A stretch of 64,000 nt of DNA from JAHFRG01 sp036522275 (GTDB taxonomy: Bacteria; Pseudomonadota; Gammaproteobacteria; Burkholderiales; JAHFRG01): NCBI GenBank assembly GCA_036522275.1, contig DATDGC010000073.1:3305-67304 (forward strand). The letters run 5' to 3'. Shown here piece by piece: positions 25,748-35,479 of the stretch (the first letter of the stretch is position 1; each line of letters starts with the position of its first letter). The translations under genes were made by a program, and so were the position numbers. The notes below the pieces were generated by a model. It saw nothing but the letters and a program-made list of their open reading frames with translations, did not search any database and had not been told where the DNA came from.

Positions 25748-26902
25748 CTACGCAACCGGCTTCTTGCCGAAATAATAATTATACGCCATGCGCCGGTTGA
25801 CATAGGTGTCGAGGTCCCAGCGCACCGCGCGCGCTGCGAACTTGCGCTGAGATTCGACGACCTCCTTGAACAGTGGGTTCTCCGCCGACTTCTTATCCAT
25901 GATCGGGTCGAAGACCTCCATCTGCTTCTGCAGCACCGAGTCCGGCGTCTTGTAGAACTTGACATTCTGCTTGGTCTGCATCTCGTAATAGTCCGTGGAG
26001 TAACGGTCGATCGCCTTCCACATCATGTCCGCGTTAGCGGCATCCACCGAATAGGCGATGATCGCCTTCAACTGGGTCGGCAGCGCATCGTACTTGGTTT
26101 TGTTGAAGGTGATCTCGAACTGCTCCGCGTTCTGGTGGAAGCTCTGCAGCATGCACACCTTGGACACGTCGGGGAAACCGAGCAAGCGGTCGGAACTCGC
26201 GTTGTTGAACTCGGCCGCATCGATCAGCCCGCGGTCCATTGCCGGCACGATTTCGGCGCCGGGCAGCGCGATTACCGCCGCACCCATGGCCTGGAACATG
26301 TCAATCGAGATGCCCACGGTGCGGTACTTCATGCCCTTGAAGTCGTCCGGACTGGTGACCGGCTTCTTGAACCAGCCGAGCGGTTGTGTCGGATGCGGTC
26401 CGTACGGGAATGACACCACGTTGGCGCCGATCGACTGGTAGATCTTCTGCAGCAACTCCTTGCCACCGCCATACTTGTGCCAGGCGAGCATCATGTTCCC
26501 GTCCATGCCGAAGGCGGGACTCGATCCCCACAGCCCCAGGGCATTTTGCTTGCCGTAGTGATAGACCAGCACGCCGTGACCGCCGTCGAGCACGCCTTTC
26601 GAAACCGCGTCGAGCAGGCCGAAGGCCGGTACCACCGAGCCCGCCGGCAGCACCTCGATCTTGAGGTCACCGCCCGTCATGTCGTTCACCTTCTTGGCGT
26701 AGTCGAGCGCGAACTCGTGGAAGATGTCCTTGGTCGGCCAGGTGCTCTGCCAGCGCATGTTGATCGGCCCCTGCGACTTGGCAATCATCGGGAAGCCGAT
26801 GGCCGCGGCACCTGTGCCAATAGTTGCTGCGCTTTTTAGGAATTTGCGACGCGAGGTCGCCGTTTCAGACTTGACTTCGGCGACAGTAATCTGCTTCTTC
26901 AT
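25748..26902 (-). CDS. dctP: TRAP transporter substrate-binding protein (DctP), Tat-exported
   Basis: The 384-residue protein starts MKKQITVAEVKSETATSRRK, then FLKSAATIGTGAAAIGFP, a twin-arginine signal (SRRKFLK). The mature part contains DctP family blocks such as NMRWQSTWPTKDIFHEFA, LPAGSVVPAFGLLDAVSKGVLDGG and FKGMKYRTVG. It captures the substrate in the periplasm for DctQM; the amidase in the operon hints at an amide or acid ligand. ATG 26902 has AAGGAGG upstream; a 32-codon in-frame extension is rejected. A perfect hairpin terminator follows the gene. Confidence 0.92.
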   Translation of the reverse strand: MKKQITVAEVKSETATSRRKFLKSAATIGTGAAAIGFPMIAKSQGPINMRWQSTWPTKDIFHEFALDYAKKVNDMTGGDLKIEVLPAGSVVPAFGLLDAVSKGVLDGGHGVLVYHYGKQNALGLWGSSPAFGMDGNMMLAWHKYGGGKELLQKIYQSIGANVVSFPYGPHPTQPLGWFKKPVTSPDDFKGMKYRTVGISIDMFQAMGAAVIALPGAEIVPAMDRGLIDAAEFNNASSDRLLGFPDVSKVCMLQSFHQNAEQFEITFNKTKYDALPTQLKAIIAYSVDAANADMMWKAIDRYSTDYYEMQTKQNVKFYKTPDSVLQKQMEVFDPIMDKKSAENPLFKEVVESQRKFAARAVRWDLDTYVNRRMAYNYYFGKKPVA

Positions 26903-27082
26903 GAAGTCCTCCTTATGATAGATTGCATTCAGGCAGTGAATCCCGCCTGTTTTATGAGTAGCTATACCGGAGAGGGGTTGACGCTGATAAAAGACCATTC
27001 CCCCATAGCACCTACCGTTCCATCCTATACCCAGGACGGGGCAAAATCAATTGCGCACTACCGCGAACATTCTGGACTGAGT

Positions 27083-28471
27083 TTATACCCTGGCCAGTAC
27101 CGCAATAGCCGGTGCAAAGCCGACCGATTTTACGCGCTTGGCATCCGGATGCCAGCCAAGAACCAGCACCAAGGCCGCGAAACCCAGCATATATGCCAGC
27201 GCCACATGCCAGCCATGCCTGAGCCACAATGCCACCGACTTTGCCTCCGGGTACATGTTCGACAGCGCCACGCCTGCCGAGGAACCGAACCAGATCATCG
27301 AACCACCGAAACCCACCGCGTAGGCAAGATAGCCCCAGTCGTACCCGCCCTGTTTGAGCGCCAGGGCAGTGAGCGGAATGTTGTCGAACACCGCTGAAAC
27401 AAAACCCAGGCCAAGCGCCGAATGCCAGGAAGCGGCCGGCAATTTTTCCACGGGCATGAGCGACGCGCACAGAATCAGCGATAGCAGAAAAATGCTGCCC
27501 TTGACCGCGTTTGGCACCACCTTCCAGTCGGGTTTGCGAAGCGGCGCTGCAATCAAGATCGCCAGCCACACCGCCGCGCCGATAAAGGGGAAGCGGTCAG
27601 AAATATCGGCAAACCCGACGTTGACCACGACGTTGGCGACGATCGCGGCAATCAGGATCAGCGCGACGATAGCAACCCGCCCCCAATCAACCCTCACTCC
27701 GCGCGGCGGGTCTTTCCTGATAGGCGAATAGCGCTGCTGCTGCAGCGCCGCAGGAATGCCAAATATCACCATCGCCACGGATGCCCCTACATAAGCTTCA
27801 AGCACATCGAGTGGGTTCACTCCGTCGATCCACATCATCGTGGTGGTGGTGTCGCCGACCACGCTGCCCGATCCGCCGGCGTTCGAAGCGGCGACAATCG
27901 CCGCAAGGTAGCCGATATGCACCTTGTGCTTGAAGACGGTCGCCGCAATCGTGCCGCCGATGATTGCCGCCGCGATGTTGTCAAGGAAGCTCGACAACAC
28001 GAAGATCATCACCAGCAACATGAACCCGCCCTTCCAGTCGTCCGGAAGGAATTTCGGCAGCATGGCCGGAACCTGGCTCTCTTCGAAATGCCTGGAAAGC
28101 AGCGCGAATCCGACCAGCAGCAGGAACAGGTTGGTAAGAATCACCCACTCATGCCCCATGTGAGAGACGAAACCGGCAAAGCCGGGCCCTGACTTGAACC
28201 CGACGAGCAGGAACTTATAACCGAGGATAACTACGAGACCGGTGAGCGCCACGTAAAGCGTGTGGCGATGGAACAGCGCCACGCCCAACAGCGTCAGTCC
28301 AAACAGAACGAAATCCACCGGGATGCCGAACAACGCAGGTCCGTCTCGCCCGACGCTGCCGCTGGCTGGCGCCGCGCTGGCCACGCCGCTCCATGCCAGT
28401 ATGAATGCCGCGGGCAACAGGTGATGTTTCCCGCGCGCGATGCACCTAATGTTATTTTCAAAAAAAACCAT
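27083..28471 (-). CDS. Sodium:proton antiporter, NhaD/citrate-transporter (ion transporter) superfamily
   Basis: The 462-residue protein begins with an N-terminal hydrophobic segment (HHLLPAAFILAWSGVASAAPA) that looks like a signal peptide, then about 12 membrane helices. The motifs FVLSSFLDNIAAAIIGGTIA and ASNAGGSGSVVGDTTTTMMW, and the second-half SAVFDNIPLTALALKQGG, match the ion transporter superfamily (NhaD, ArsB, CitM). The paired LDN/FDN motifs mark two inverted halves. NhaD-type exchange is most likely. ATG 28471 is favoured over the longer frame to 28522 because AAGGGGAG precedes it. Confidence 0.8.
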   Translation of the reverse strand: MVFFENNIRCIARGKHHLLPAAFILAWSGVASAAPASGSVGRDGPALFGIPVDFVLFGLTLLGVALFHRHTLYVALTGLVVILGYKFLLVGFKSGPGFAGFVSHMGHEWVILTNLFLLLVGFALLSRHFEESQVPAMLPKFLPDDWKGGFMLLVMIFVLSSFLDNIAAAIIGGTIAATVFKHKVHIGYLAAIVAASNAGGSGSVVGDTTTTMMWIDGVNPLDVLEAYVGASVAMVIFGIPAALQQQRYSPIRKDPPRGVRVDWGRVAIVALILIAAIVANVVVNVGFADISDRFPFIGAAVWLAILIAAPLRKPDWKVVPNAVKGSIFLLSLILCASLMPVEKLPAASWHSALGLGFVSAVFDNIPLTALALKQGGYDWGYLAYAVGFGGSMIWFGSSAGVALSNMYPEAKSVALWLRHGWHVALAYMLGFAALVLVLGWHPDAKRVKSVGFAPAIAVLARV

Positions 28472-28534
28472 GCTCCCCTTCCTTAGGAACCGCGCGATTC
28501 TAACACCGGGCGCGGCGAACACGCAGGTTTGGCT

Positions 28535-29662
28535 TCATGCCCGTTCCGATTTTCCCATCCACAGGTTGCTCTGCAGGCGCGCCACATCGTTGAGCGAACC
28601 GGATTTTTTGAGTTGTTCGCGCAACCAGAATGAATCGTTGCGGCGCGCTGCCGCCTCGTCGAGCAATTGGTTGAGCGCCGCGCCGCTCTCCAGCGCTACG
28701 GCGTGCGGTGCGAGTTGTTTGAGGGTGGCTATGAGGTCGTCACACAAGTTGGCATGCTGCTGATCATAAGGATTGATGAAATTGGCGGCGAAGCCGAAGC
28801 GGCAGGACTGGAAGCGGTTGTAGTTGTAAACCAAATAAAGATCCTGCGTCGCCCGCCGTGGCCGTTCAATCAGGTAATAATGCGCGAGTGCCTGGGCGAA
28901 AGCCGCAAGCAGCGCCGCCTTGTCCACCGTCAATGGCGTGTCGCAGATGCGGATTTCCACGGTTCCATATTCCGGCTTGGGCCGGATATCCCAGTAGAAA
29001 TCCTTCATGCTTTCCACGATTTTGTAGCGATGCATTTTCTCAAAATAGGCGTTGAATTCATCCCAGCTTTCAACCAATGGCATGGTGCCGCTTAAAGGAA
29101 AGGCGCTGATGGCGTTGAGACGAGAGGAGGCAAAACTTGTGTCTTCGCCCTGGTAAAACGGCGAAGAGGCAGAAAGCGCGATGAAATGCGGAATATGGCG
29201 TGACAACATGTGGATGAGATAGACCGCGTCATCGCCGTTGGGGCAGCCGATGTGGATGTGCTGCCCGAATACCGTGAACTGCTTGGCGAGATAGCCATAG
29301 AGATTAAGCAGATGCTTGAAACGCTCGGTTGGATAAATGCGCCGCTCGCTCCACTGGTGAAAGGGATGCGAGCCTCCGCCGGCAATGCGTAGGTTGAGGA
29401 GTTCGGCTTGGCGCGCCACCACGTTGCGGACAGTCCGTAGCTCGTCCGCAAGAGTCGTGTAGCGTTCGTGGATCGAGGAATTGAGTTCGATCATGCTCTC
29501 AGTGATTTCCGGCTTGACCTGACCCGGATGTTTCACTTTGCCAAGCCTCGCCAGCAAATCAGCGGCATCGCGCGCCAGATTGCAATCGTGGGACTTGAGG
29601 ATCTGCAGCTCAAGCTCAACGCCCATGGTGAACGCCGGCGATTGTGTGAATTCAAGCGTCAT
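28535..29662 (-). CDS. ybdK: Carboxylate-amine ligase YbdK (GCS2 family)
   Basis: The 375-residue protein starts with the glutamate-cysteine ligase 2 signature MGVELELQIL after a short leader, and contains FGQHIHIGCPNGDD (about 145-158) and EIRICDTPLTVDKAALLAAF. YbdK enzymes have weak gamma-glutamylcysteine ligase activity and an unknown physiological substrate. The gene overlaps the antiporter upstream by 4 nt (ATGA), so they form an operon. The length is normal for the family (about 370). Confidence 0.9.
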   Translation of the reverse strand: MTLEFTQSPAFTMGVELELQILKSHDCNLARDAADLLARLGKVKHPGQVKPEITESMIELNSSIHERYTTLADELRTVRNVVARQAELLNLRIAGGGSHPFHQWSERRIYPTERFKHLLNLYGYLAKQFTVFGQHIHIGCPNGDDAVYLIHMLSRHIPHFIALSASSPFYQGEDTSFASSRLNAISAFPLSGTMPLVESWDEFNAYFEKMHRYKIVESMKDFYWDIRPKPEYGTVEIRICDTPLTVDKAALLAAFAQALAHYYLIERPRRATQDLYLVYNYNRFQSCRFGFAANFINPYDQQHANLCDDLIATLKQLAPHAVALESGAALNQLLDEAAARRNDSFWLREQLKKSGSLNDVARLQSNLWMGKSERA

Positions 29663-30861
29663 CGCCGTTCTCCGGCCTCGCCCGCCTGCTTCAGCGCAAA
29701 CTGAGTCGCCAGCGGGCCGATAAGCTCCAATATCGCCACTGCGGAAAGCACCACCGCCGACAACTTGGCGCCAAATTCAGGATACAAACTGGAGGCGTCT
29801 TGCACCATGACGATGGCGAGCCCTGACATAGGCAGCAAGGCAATGCTGAGCAGACCCGCAGACCCCGGGCGCAGCCCGCTGAAACGGCCGAACACCAGGA
29901 TCGCCAGCGCCTTGCCGAGGAAACGCAGCACGATGTACATACCGGCGATGAACCCCACCTGCGGCAGCGCATTGAAGCGCAGGCCCGCGCCCGCCATCAC
30001 AAAAAGAATCACAAAAAACAACTGCCCGCCATGACCGAATTGCACCGCCATCAGTTTGTGGCGGAAATCGAGATTACGCGCCAGTATCCCGACAGTGAGC
30101 AGTGTAACCAGCACCGAAAGATTGAGTGAGCGGGCCAACCCCGCAGTGAGCACAATCATTCCGACCAGCATGATGAACTGGCGATCCTCGCGCTTGCCCA
30201 GCCAGGCGGCGAAACGCAGCACGAAGAAACTCACGACGAGACCCGTCAGCAGCGAACCCAGCATGACATAGAGCGGTTGAGGCAGCGTTTCCGCCCATCC
30301 GACTTGCTGTTCCAAATGCAGAAACGGCAGCAGCATGGTCACACTGAAGAAGGCAAACACGCTGTTCACGGCGGTGAGCAGCAGCATGCGTTCAGTGAGC
30401 TGGCCCTCGGAGCGCAATTCGTGCGCTACCAGTAGCACCACCGCAGGAGAGGTGGCGATTCCGATCGCCGCGGCAAGCGCGGCAAACAGCGGCGGATAAT
30501 CAAAATAGCGCAGCCCAAGGTAAACCGCACAGAAGGCAAAGGCGCTTTCCGCAATCGCAGTAGCGAACAGCCAGCGGTTGCGGCGCAGCCATTGGTAATC
30601 AAGGCGGCGACCGAGCTCGAACAGAATCAAGCCCAACGAAATATCCACAAACACCCGGCTTTCCTGGATGAGCTGGGTGCTCAATACGCCCAATCCTCCG
30701 GGACCGAACAGCATGCCCACCAGCACATAACCGGTGATGCGCGGCAGGGAGAACAGCCGCGCCGCTTCGCCGCCAAGCAAACCCACCAGCAGCAGCAAGC
30801 CGAACAGGATGGGCGGTGTGAGTGCGGGAGGCAAAGTTGGCAGAAAGTTGAGCTCGGGCAT
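29659..30861 (-). CDS. Cation:proton antiporter, CPA2 family (KefB-like membrane domain)
   Basis: The 400-residue protein has 12 or so hydrophobic segments. It carries CPA2 features: GEAARLFSLPRITGYVLVGMLFGPGGLG (about 29-56), ISLGLILFELGRRLD (residues 74-88) and AIGIATSPAVVLLVAHELRSEG, in the position of the ND/TD ion-binding segment. There is no RCK/TrkA-N domain after the membrane part. It exports K+ or Na+ against protons; the ion is not deducible. ybdK is translationally coupled at its 3' end. A short terminal-repeat element lies 17 bp upstream. Confidence 0.85.
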   Translation of the reverse strand: MPELNFLPTLPPALTPPILFGLLLLVGLLGGEAARLFSLPRITGYVLVGMLFGPGGLGVLSTQLIQESRVFVDISLGLILFELGRRLDYQWLRRNRWLFATAIAESAFAFCAVYLGLRYFDYPPLFAALAAAIGIATSPAVVLLVAHELRSEGQLTERMLLLTAVNSVFAFFSVTMLLPFLHLEQQVGWAETLPQPLYVMLGSLLTGLVVSFFVLRFAAWLGKREDRQFIMLVGMIVLTAGLARSLNLSVLVTLLTVGILARNLDFRHKLMAVQFGHGGQLFFVILFVMAGAGLRFNALPQVGFIAGMYIVLRFLGKALAILVFGRFSGLRPGSAGLLSIALLPMSGLAIVMVQDASSLYPEFGAKLSAVVLSAVAILELIGPLATQFALKQAGEAGERR

Positions 30862-30878
30862 GGTGATTGAACAGTTAA

Positions 30879-30962
30879 GGAACCTCTGAATAAGTCCCCC
30901 GTGGAGCGCGTTTCTGGCGCAATGCGAGCGTCGCGCCCGCGTAGGACTTGTTCAGCGGTTCC
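30879..30962. mobile_element. Short non-autonomous TIR element (84 bp), family A
   Basis: GGAACCTCTGAATAAGTCC (30879-30897) and its inverted partner ending in GCGGTTCC (30944-30962) bound 84 bp and differ at two positions. It is the shortest member of the family found at 36465, 50067, 62434 and 63886. It lacks the usual interior core. It lies between the antiporter start and lutC; the remaining bases of this 248-bp gap hold nothing I recognise. Confidence 0.75.
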
Positions 30963-31109
30963 ATAAGTAAAACAACGGATGCGTTGCGCGTGAACGGTAA
31001 TTTCACGCCCGCATGAGACAGGAACTGCTAATTGACGATAGCCAGATTATAACCAGCGTCTGTTTTTTCGGGCAAACAAATTTTTCCGCCGGTCGTGCAA
31101 CGCAATAAT

Positions 31110-31751
31110 TCAATCAACGAGGATAATGTGCACTCGATAAGGACCATGTGCGCCAAGAGTCACGGTTTGCTCGATATCCGCGGTGCGTGAAGGGCCTGAG
31201 ACAAAGTTTACTGCTCGTGGCATTACAGGATATTCTCTGCGCAGCAAGCTCCAGACTTCTTCCATGCCTTTTACAATGCGCGTGCCGCGCACCACCGCGA
31301 TGTGCGTTTCAGGCAAAAGGCTGGTCGCGGGAGAAGTATCTTTTCCTGAAAGCAGCACCAGCGTGCCGGTTTCGGCAATCGCGCAATAAGCGCCGGTGAT
31401 GCCGACCAGATCACTTCCTTGCGCGGGCCGCGCGGTTACGTTCATGCCCTGCGCAGCCCAATCGTGTTGCGCGAACTCCGGCCAGCACACGGCTTGCAGC
31501 GGCAGATTATTTTCGCGCAAATAACGCGCGACCGCTTGCGGCATTTCGCTGAATGACGCGATCTGATCCACGCTGCTCGCTAAACTCAAAGCGCGCTCGC
31601 GAAAGCGCGTTTTGAGATTCCATTCCGCCTGCGGCCTGGGGCCCGCCGAATGTTGGCTAATATAAGCGTTAATTTCCCCGCGCTCGGCGCGGCTTGCGCT
31701 CTTGCCGAGCGCGGCGCAAATGCGGCCCAGGGTGTTTTCGCGTGCGCTCAT
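31110..31751 (-). CDS. lutC: Lactate utilization protein C (LUD domain)
   Basis: The 213-residue protein has the LUD-domain sequence pattern: ITGAYCAIAETGTLVLLSGKDTSPATSLLPETHIAVV in the middle, and SGPSRTADIEQTVTLGAHGPYRVHIILVD at the C-terminus. LutC works with LutA and LutB in cytoplasmic L-lactate oxidation to pyruvate. It overlaps the mmsA stop by ATGA rather than following lutB directly, so the lut operon is interrupted by mmsA. Length is in the family range. Confidence 0.92.
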   Translation of the reverse strand: MSARENTLGRICAALGKSASRAERGEINAYISQHSAGPRPQAEWNLKTRFRERALSLASSVDQIASFSEMPQAVARYLRENNLPLQAVCWPEFAQHDWAAQGMNVTARPAQGSDLVGITGAYCAIAETGTLVLLSGKDTSPATSLLPETHIAVVRGTRIVKGMEEVWSLLRREYPVMPRAVNFVSGPSRTADIEQTVTLGAHGPYRVHIILVD

Positions 31752-33259
31752 CCGTGCGTCGGCATGTCCAGCCTGTGTTTTTCGGCCTGCTCCGGCCAGC
31801 GCCCCGTGACCGTCTTGGTGCGGGTGTAGAACTTCACGCCTTCCACGCCATGCACGTGCAAATCGCCGAACAACGAATTTTTCCAGCCGCCGAAGGAGAA
31901 GAACGCCATCGGCACCGGGATCGGCACATTGATGCCGACCATGCCCACTTCGATTTCGTGCTGGAAGCGCCTTGCCAGTGCGCCTGAGCGTGTAAACACC
32001 GCGGTGCCGTTGGCGTGGGGATTGCGGTTGACCAACTTGATGGCTTCATCGAAATCCCTGGCCCGCAGCACGATCAGCACCGGGCCGAAAATTTCGTCGC
32101 GGTAAATCGCCATTTGCGGCGTCACATGATCAAACAGCGAAGGCCCCAGATAAAAACCATTTTCATGGCCGCTGACTTTGAGATTGCGCCCGTCCAGCAC
32201 CAGCTTCGCGCCTTCCTTCTCGCCGAGGTCGATATAGCCTTTCACCCGGTCGCGGTGGGCGCGCGTCACGAGCGGTCCCATCTCCACTTCTCTAATATGT
32301 CCCGGCCCGACCTTGATTTTTGCTGCCTTGTCGCGCAATTTCGCCACCAGGGGATCGGCTGCTTCGCCCACCGCCACCACGGCGGAAATCGCCATACAGC
32401 GCTCGCCCGCCGAACCATAAGCCGCGCCGATCAAGGCGTCCGCGGTAAATTCCGGATCGGCATCCGGCAGCACCACCGCGTGGTTTTTCGCACCGCCCAG
32501 CGCCTGCACCCGCTTGCCGTTCTTCGCGCAAGTTTCATAAACGTATTTGGCGACCGGCGTCGAACCGACGAAGGACACGGCCTTGATATCAGGGTGATGC
32601 AAAATCGCATCCACCGCTTCCTTGTCCCCTTGCACCACGTTGAACACGCCGTCGGGCAGCCCCGCCTCCTTGAACAGTTCGGCCATGCGCAGGCTGGCGG
32701 AGGGCACTTTTTCGGAAGGCTTCAGCACAAAGGTATTGCCGCAGGCAATTGCCACTGGGAACATCCACAGCGGCACCATCACCGGAAAATTAAACGGCGT
32801 GATTCCTGCGCACACGCCCAGCGGCTGCTTGAGCGAATAGCAATCCACGCCTGCTCCCACGTTTTCCGCATGTTCGCCCTTCAGCAAATGCGGTATGCCG
32901 CAGGCGAATTCCACAACTTCAATGCCGCGCTGCAGCGAGCCGGCAGCATCCGACAATGTCTTGCCGTGTTCTTCACTCGCGAGCCGCGCCAGTTGTTCTC
33001 GGTTTTTTTCCAAAAACTGCAAATAACGCATCATGATACGCGCGCGCTTGAGCGGCGGGGTTTCGCTCCAAGCGGGAAACGCCTGTTTGGCTGCGGCAAC
33101 CGCGGCATCAATATCCGCGCCGTTGGCAAACGGCACGTGGCGGATCACTTCGCCAGTCGCCGGATTGGTCACCTCGCCAAAGCGCGCGCTTTGGCTCGCA
33201 ACTTTGCCGCCGCCGATCCACAACGGCAGTAGAGAAAGGGTTTCAGCGGGCTTATTCAT
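31748..33259 (-). CDS. mmsA: Methylmalonate-semialdehyde dehydrogenase (CoA-acylating)
   Basis: This 503-residue aldehyde dehydrogenase shows the family-specific GITPFNFPVMVPLWMFPVAIACGNTFVLKPSE block, ALGGAKNHAVVLPDAD, and the active-site Cys in AYGSAGERCMAIS (about residues 284-296). The ERCMA form of the catalytic motif, with a GGAKNH segment, is typical of MmsA, which turns methylmalonate or malonate semialdehyde plus CoA into propionyl- or acetyl-CoA. It is unusual that the gene lies between lutB (3-nt gap) and lutC (4-nt overlap). The longer complementary-strand frame is a shadow. Confidence 0.95.
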   Translation of the reverse strand: MNKPAETLSLLPLWIGGGKVASQSARFGEVTNPATGEVIRHVPFANGADIDAAVAAAKQAFPAWSETPPLKRARIMMRYLQFLEKNREQLARLASEEHGKTLSDAAGSLQRGIEVVEFACGIPHLLKGEHAENVGAGVDCYSLKQPLGVCAGITPFNFPVMVPLWMFPVAIACGNTFVLKPSEKVPSASLRMAELFKEAGLPDGVFNVVQGDKEAVDAILHHPDIKAVSFVGSTPVAKYVYETCAKNGKRVQALGGAKNHAVVLPDADPEFTADALIGAAYGSAGERCMAISAVVAVGEAADPLVAKLRDKAAKIKVGPGHIREVEMGPLVTRAHRDRVKGYIDLGEKEGAKLVLDGRNLKVSGHENGFYLGPSLFDHVTPQMAIYRDEIFGPVLIVLRARDFDEAIKLVNRNPHANGTAVFTRSGALARRFQHEIEVGMVGINVPIPVPMAFFSFGGWKNSLFGDLHVHGVEGVKFYTRTKTVTGRWPEQAEKHRLDMPTHG

Positions 33260-33262
33260 GGC

Positions 33263-34666
33263 TCACCTCATTCGGTCTTGGTACTGCTCGCGGAAGGTGC
33301 GGCCTTCAGGCGCAGGCATATCGCGCCCATCGCTCCAGCCGTGCCCTCCCGGAAGATGATGCAGAAGTTTTTCCTCGCCCGCCACCCCTTTCAGGATGCG
33401 CGCGGTAATGCGCGAGAGCGCAGCATAAATTCCGGGATGCAGAGCCGCCCACGCCCAGATTTTCAACGCCAGCCGTTCCTGCCAAGGGCGCAGGCCTTGG
33501 TCCGTCTGCTGCTCGCGCAGATTGCGCATCAAATCGGGAAGCGGTATTTTCACCGGGCACACCACCGCGCACTCGCCGCACAGGGTGGAAGCATTGGGCA
33601 AATCCAGCGCGTTTTCCAGTCCGGCATAGACCGGCGTCAACACCGAGCCCATCGGCCCGGGATACACCCAGCCGTAGGCGTGGCCGCCGATATTCTGATA
33701 CACCGGGCAGTGGTTCATGCACGCGCCGCAGCGGATGCAGCGCAGCATGCTTTGCATCGCCCCGCCCAGCAATTTGGTTCGTCCCGCATCCACCAGCACG
33801 ATGTGGAAATGTTCCGGTCCATCGCTTTCATCCCTGCCTTTAACGCCGCTATTAATGGAAACGTAATTGGTAATCGCCTGCCCGGTGGCGGAACGTGGCA
33901 AAAGACGCAGTAAGGTCGCGATATCCTCCAGCGTCGGCACCACTTTCTCGATGCCGGTAATCGCCACATGCACGCGCGGCATAGTGGTCACCATGCGGCC
34001 GTTGGCTTCATTCGTGACGATGAGTGTAGACCCGGTTTCTGCAATCAAAAAATTGGCGCCGGTAATGCCCATGTCTGCGGAAAGAAAATGTGGTCGCAGT
34101 ACCTCGCGCGCTTCGCGGCAGAGTTCCGGTATGCCGGTCTTGCGCGCTTTCTTGTGCTTCTGTTCGAACAGATCCGAAACTTCGTCCTTGGTCTTGTGCA
34201 CCACCGGGGCGACGATGTGCGAGGGCGGCTCATGCGCAAGCTGCAGGATGTATTCGCCGAGATCGGTTTCCACCACTTCGATCCCCGCCGCTTCCAGCGC
34301 CTCGTTGAGCGCGCACTCTTCGCTCACCATGGATTTTGATTTGACTGCTTTGCGCACGCCATGCAGTTCGGCGATTTCACAGATGATGCGATTCACATCT
34401 TGCGCAGTTTCCGCCCAGTGCACTACCGCGCCGCGCGCAGCTGCGTTTTTTTCAAACTGCTCGAGATAAAGGTCCAGGTCACGGATGACGCGGTCGCGTA
34501 TGCCGGCAGCGGCATCACGGTACGCCTCGAAATTTTCCAGTTCGAGAATGGCATCGGCGCGGGCGTGAACAAACTTGCCTTGCGCCTTGGCCAGCGCCTG
34601 CTGTAGTCGCGTATCGCGCAGTTTTTCGCCGGCGCGCGCCTTGAAGTACATGGATGTGATTTGCAC
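33263..34666 (-). CDS. lutB: Lactate utilization iron-sulfur protein B
   Basis: LutB is the Fe-S subunit of the LutABC lactate oxidation complex. The 467-residue sequence has an N-terminal LUD-like domain (AETGSTLIVTNEANGRMVTTMPRVHVAI near the middle), then two 4Fe-4S cysteine clusters: CIRCGACMNHCPVY and CGECAVVCPVKIPL (about residues 312-380). Length is standard. It follows lutA by 8 nt, and mmsA follows it by 3 nt. Confidence 0.95.
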   Translation of the reverse strand: MQITSMYFKARAGEKLRDTRLQQALAKAQGKFVHARADAILELENFEAYRDAAAGIRDRVIRDLDLYLEQFEKNAAARGAVVHWAETAQDVNRIICEIAELHGVRKAVKSKSMVSEECALNEALEAAGIEVVETDLGEYILQLAHEPPSHIVAPVVHKTKDEVSDLFEQKHKKARKTGIPELCREAREVLRPHFLSADMGITGANFLIAETGSTLIVTNEANGRMVTTMPRVHVAITGIEKVVPTLEDIATLLRLLPRSATGQAITNYVSINSGVKGRDESDGPEHFHIVLVDAGRTKLLGGAMQSMLRCIRCGACMNHCPVYQNIGGHAYGWVYPGPMGSVLTPVYAGLENALDLPNASTLCGECAVVCPVKIPLPDLMRNLREQQTDQGLRPWQERLALKIWAWAALHPGIYAALSRITARILKGVAGEEKLLHHLPGGHGWSDGRDMPAPEGRTFREQYQDRMR

Positions 34667-34674
34667 TAAACGCC

Positions 34675-35397
34675 CTATTCCCCGGCCAATAATTCGGCCA
34701 CATGCAGCACGCGCGTCTTATTATCACCGCGGCGGCGCAACCTGCCTTCGATATTCAGCATGCAACCCAGATCGCCCAGCACCACAGCAGCAGCGCCACT
34801 GGCTTGAATGGCGTTGCATTTGTTGTCCGCCATGCGTGTGGAAATGTCGCCAAATTTGACCGAAAAAGTTCCGCCGAAACCGCAGCAGGTTTCACAATCC
34901 TGCATTTCTTTCAGCTGCAATCCGGGCGTTTTGGCGAGCAGCAGGCGCGGCTGGCTTTTTACTCCCAACTCGCGCAAGCCCGAACAGGAATCGTGGTAAG
35001 TGATGCTGCCATGGAAGCTGCCCGGAACGTTTTGCAGTTTCGCCACATTGACCAGAAAATCGGTAAGCTCGTAAGTGCGTCGTGCGAGCTCGCTGATTTT
35101 TCCAAGCTGTTGCGGCTCATCCTGGAACAATCGGGGATAGTGTTCGCGTATCATGCCGGCGCACGAGCCGGAAGGCACCACCACGTAATCGCAGCCGGCG
35201 AATTCGTGCAGCACTTTGAGCGCCAGCGCTTTCGCGGGAGTGCGATCGCCGGAATTATAACCAGGCTGGCCGCAACAGGTCTGCGTACCCGGGACTATCA
35301 CTTCGCAACCCGAGGCCTCCAGGAGCTGCAGCGCGGCAAAACCGATGCGTGGGCGCATCAAATCCACAAGGCAGGTCACGAAAAGCCCGACACGCAT
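34675..35397 (-). CDS. lutA: Lactate utilization protein A (CCG-domain Fe-S oxidoreductase)
   Basis: The 240-residue protein has two CCG-type cysteine motifs: PGTQTCCGQPGYNSG near residues 35-50, and ETCCGFGGTFSVKFG near 168-182, as expected for LutA/GlcF-type heterodisulfide-reductase-like proteins. It begins MRVGLFVTCLVDLMRP, the family start. First gene of the lutA-lutB-mmsA-lutC run; the 82-bp gap upstream separates it from egtD and probably holds its promoter. Confidence 0.94.
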   Translation of the reverse strand: MRVGLFVTCLVDLMRPRIGFAALQLLEASGCEVIVPGTQTCCGQPGYNSGDRTPAKALALKVLHEFAGCDYVVVPSGSCAGMIREHYPRLFQDEPQQLGKISELARRTYELTDFLVNVAKLQNVPGSFHGSITYHDSCSGLRELGVKSQPRLLLAKTPGLQLKEMQDCETCCGFGGTFSVKFGDISTRMADNKCNAIQASGAAAVVLGDLGCMLNIEGRLRRRGDNKTRVLHVAELLAGE

Positions 35398-35479
35398 CGC
35401 ACGTCCTGTTAATGATGAACCAATCCTGATAAATCATAACATAACACCTGCGGCGTTCCGGGCCTTGCCCAACCCAAAA

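Noticed and set aside
32015..33232. 405-codon frame opposite mmsA
   Set aside because: Antisense shadow without recognisable domains.
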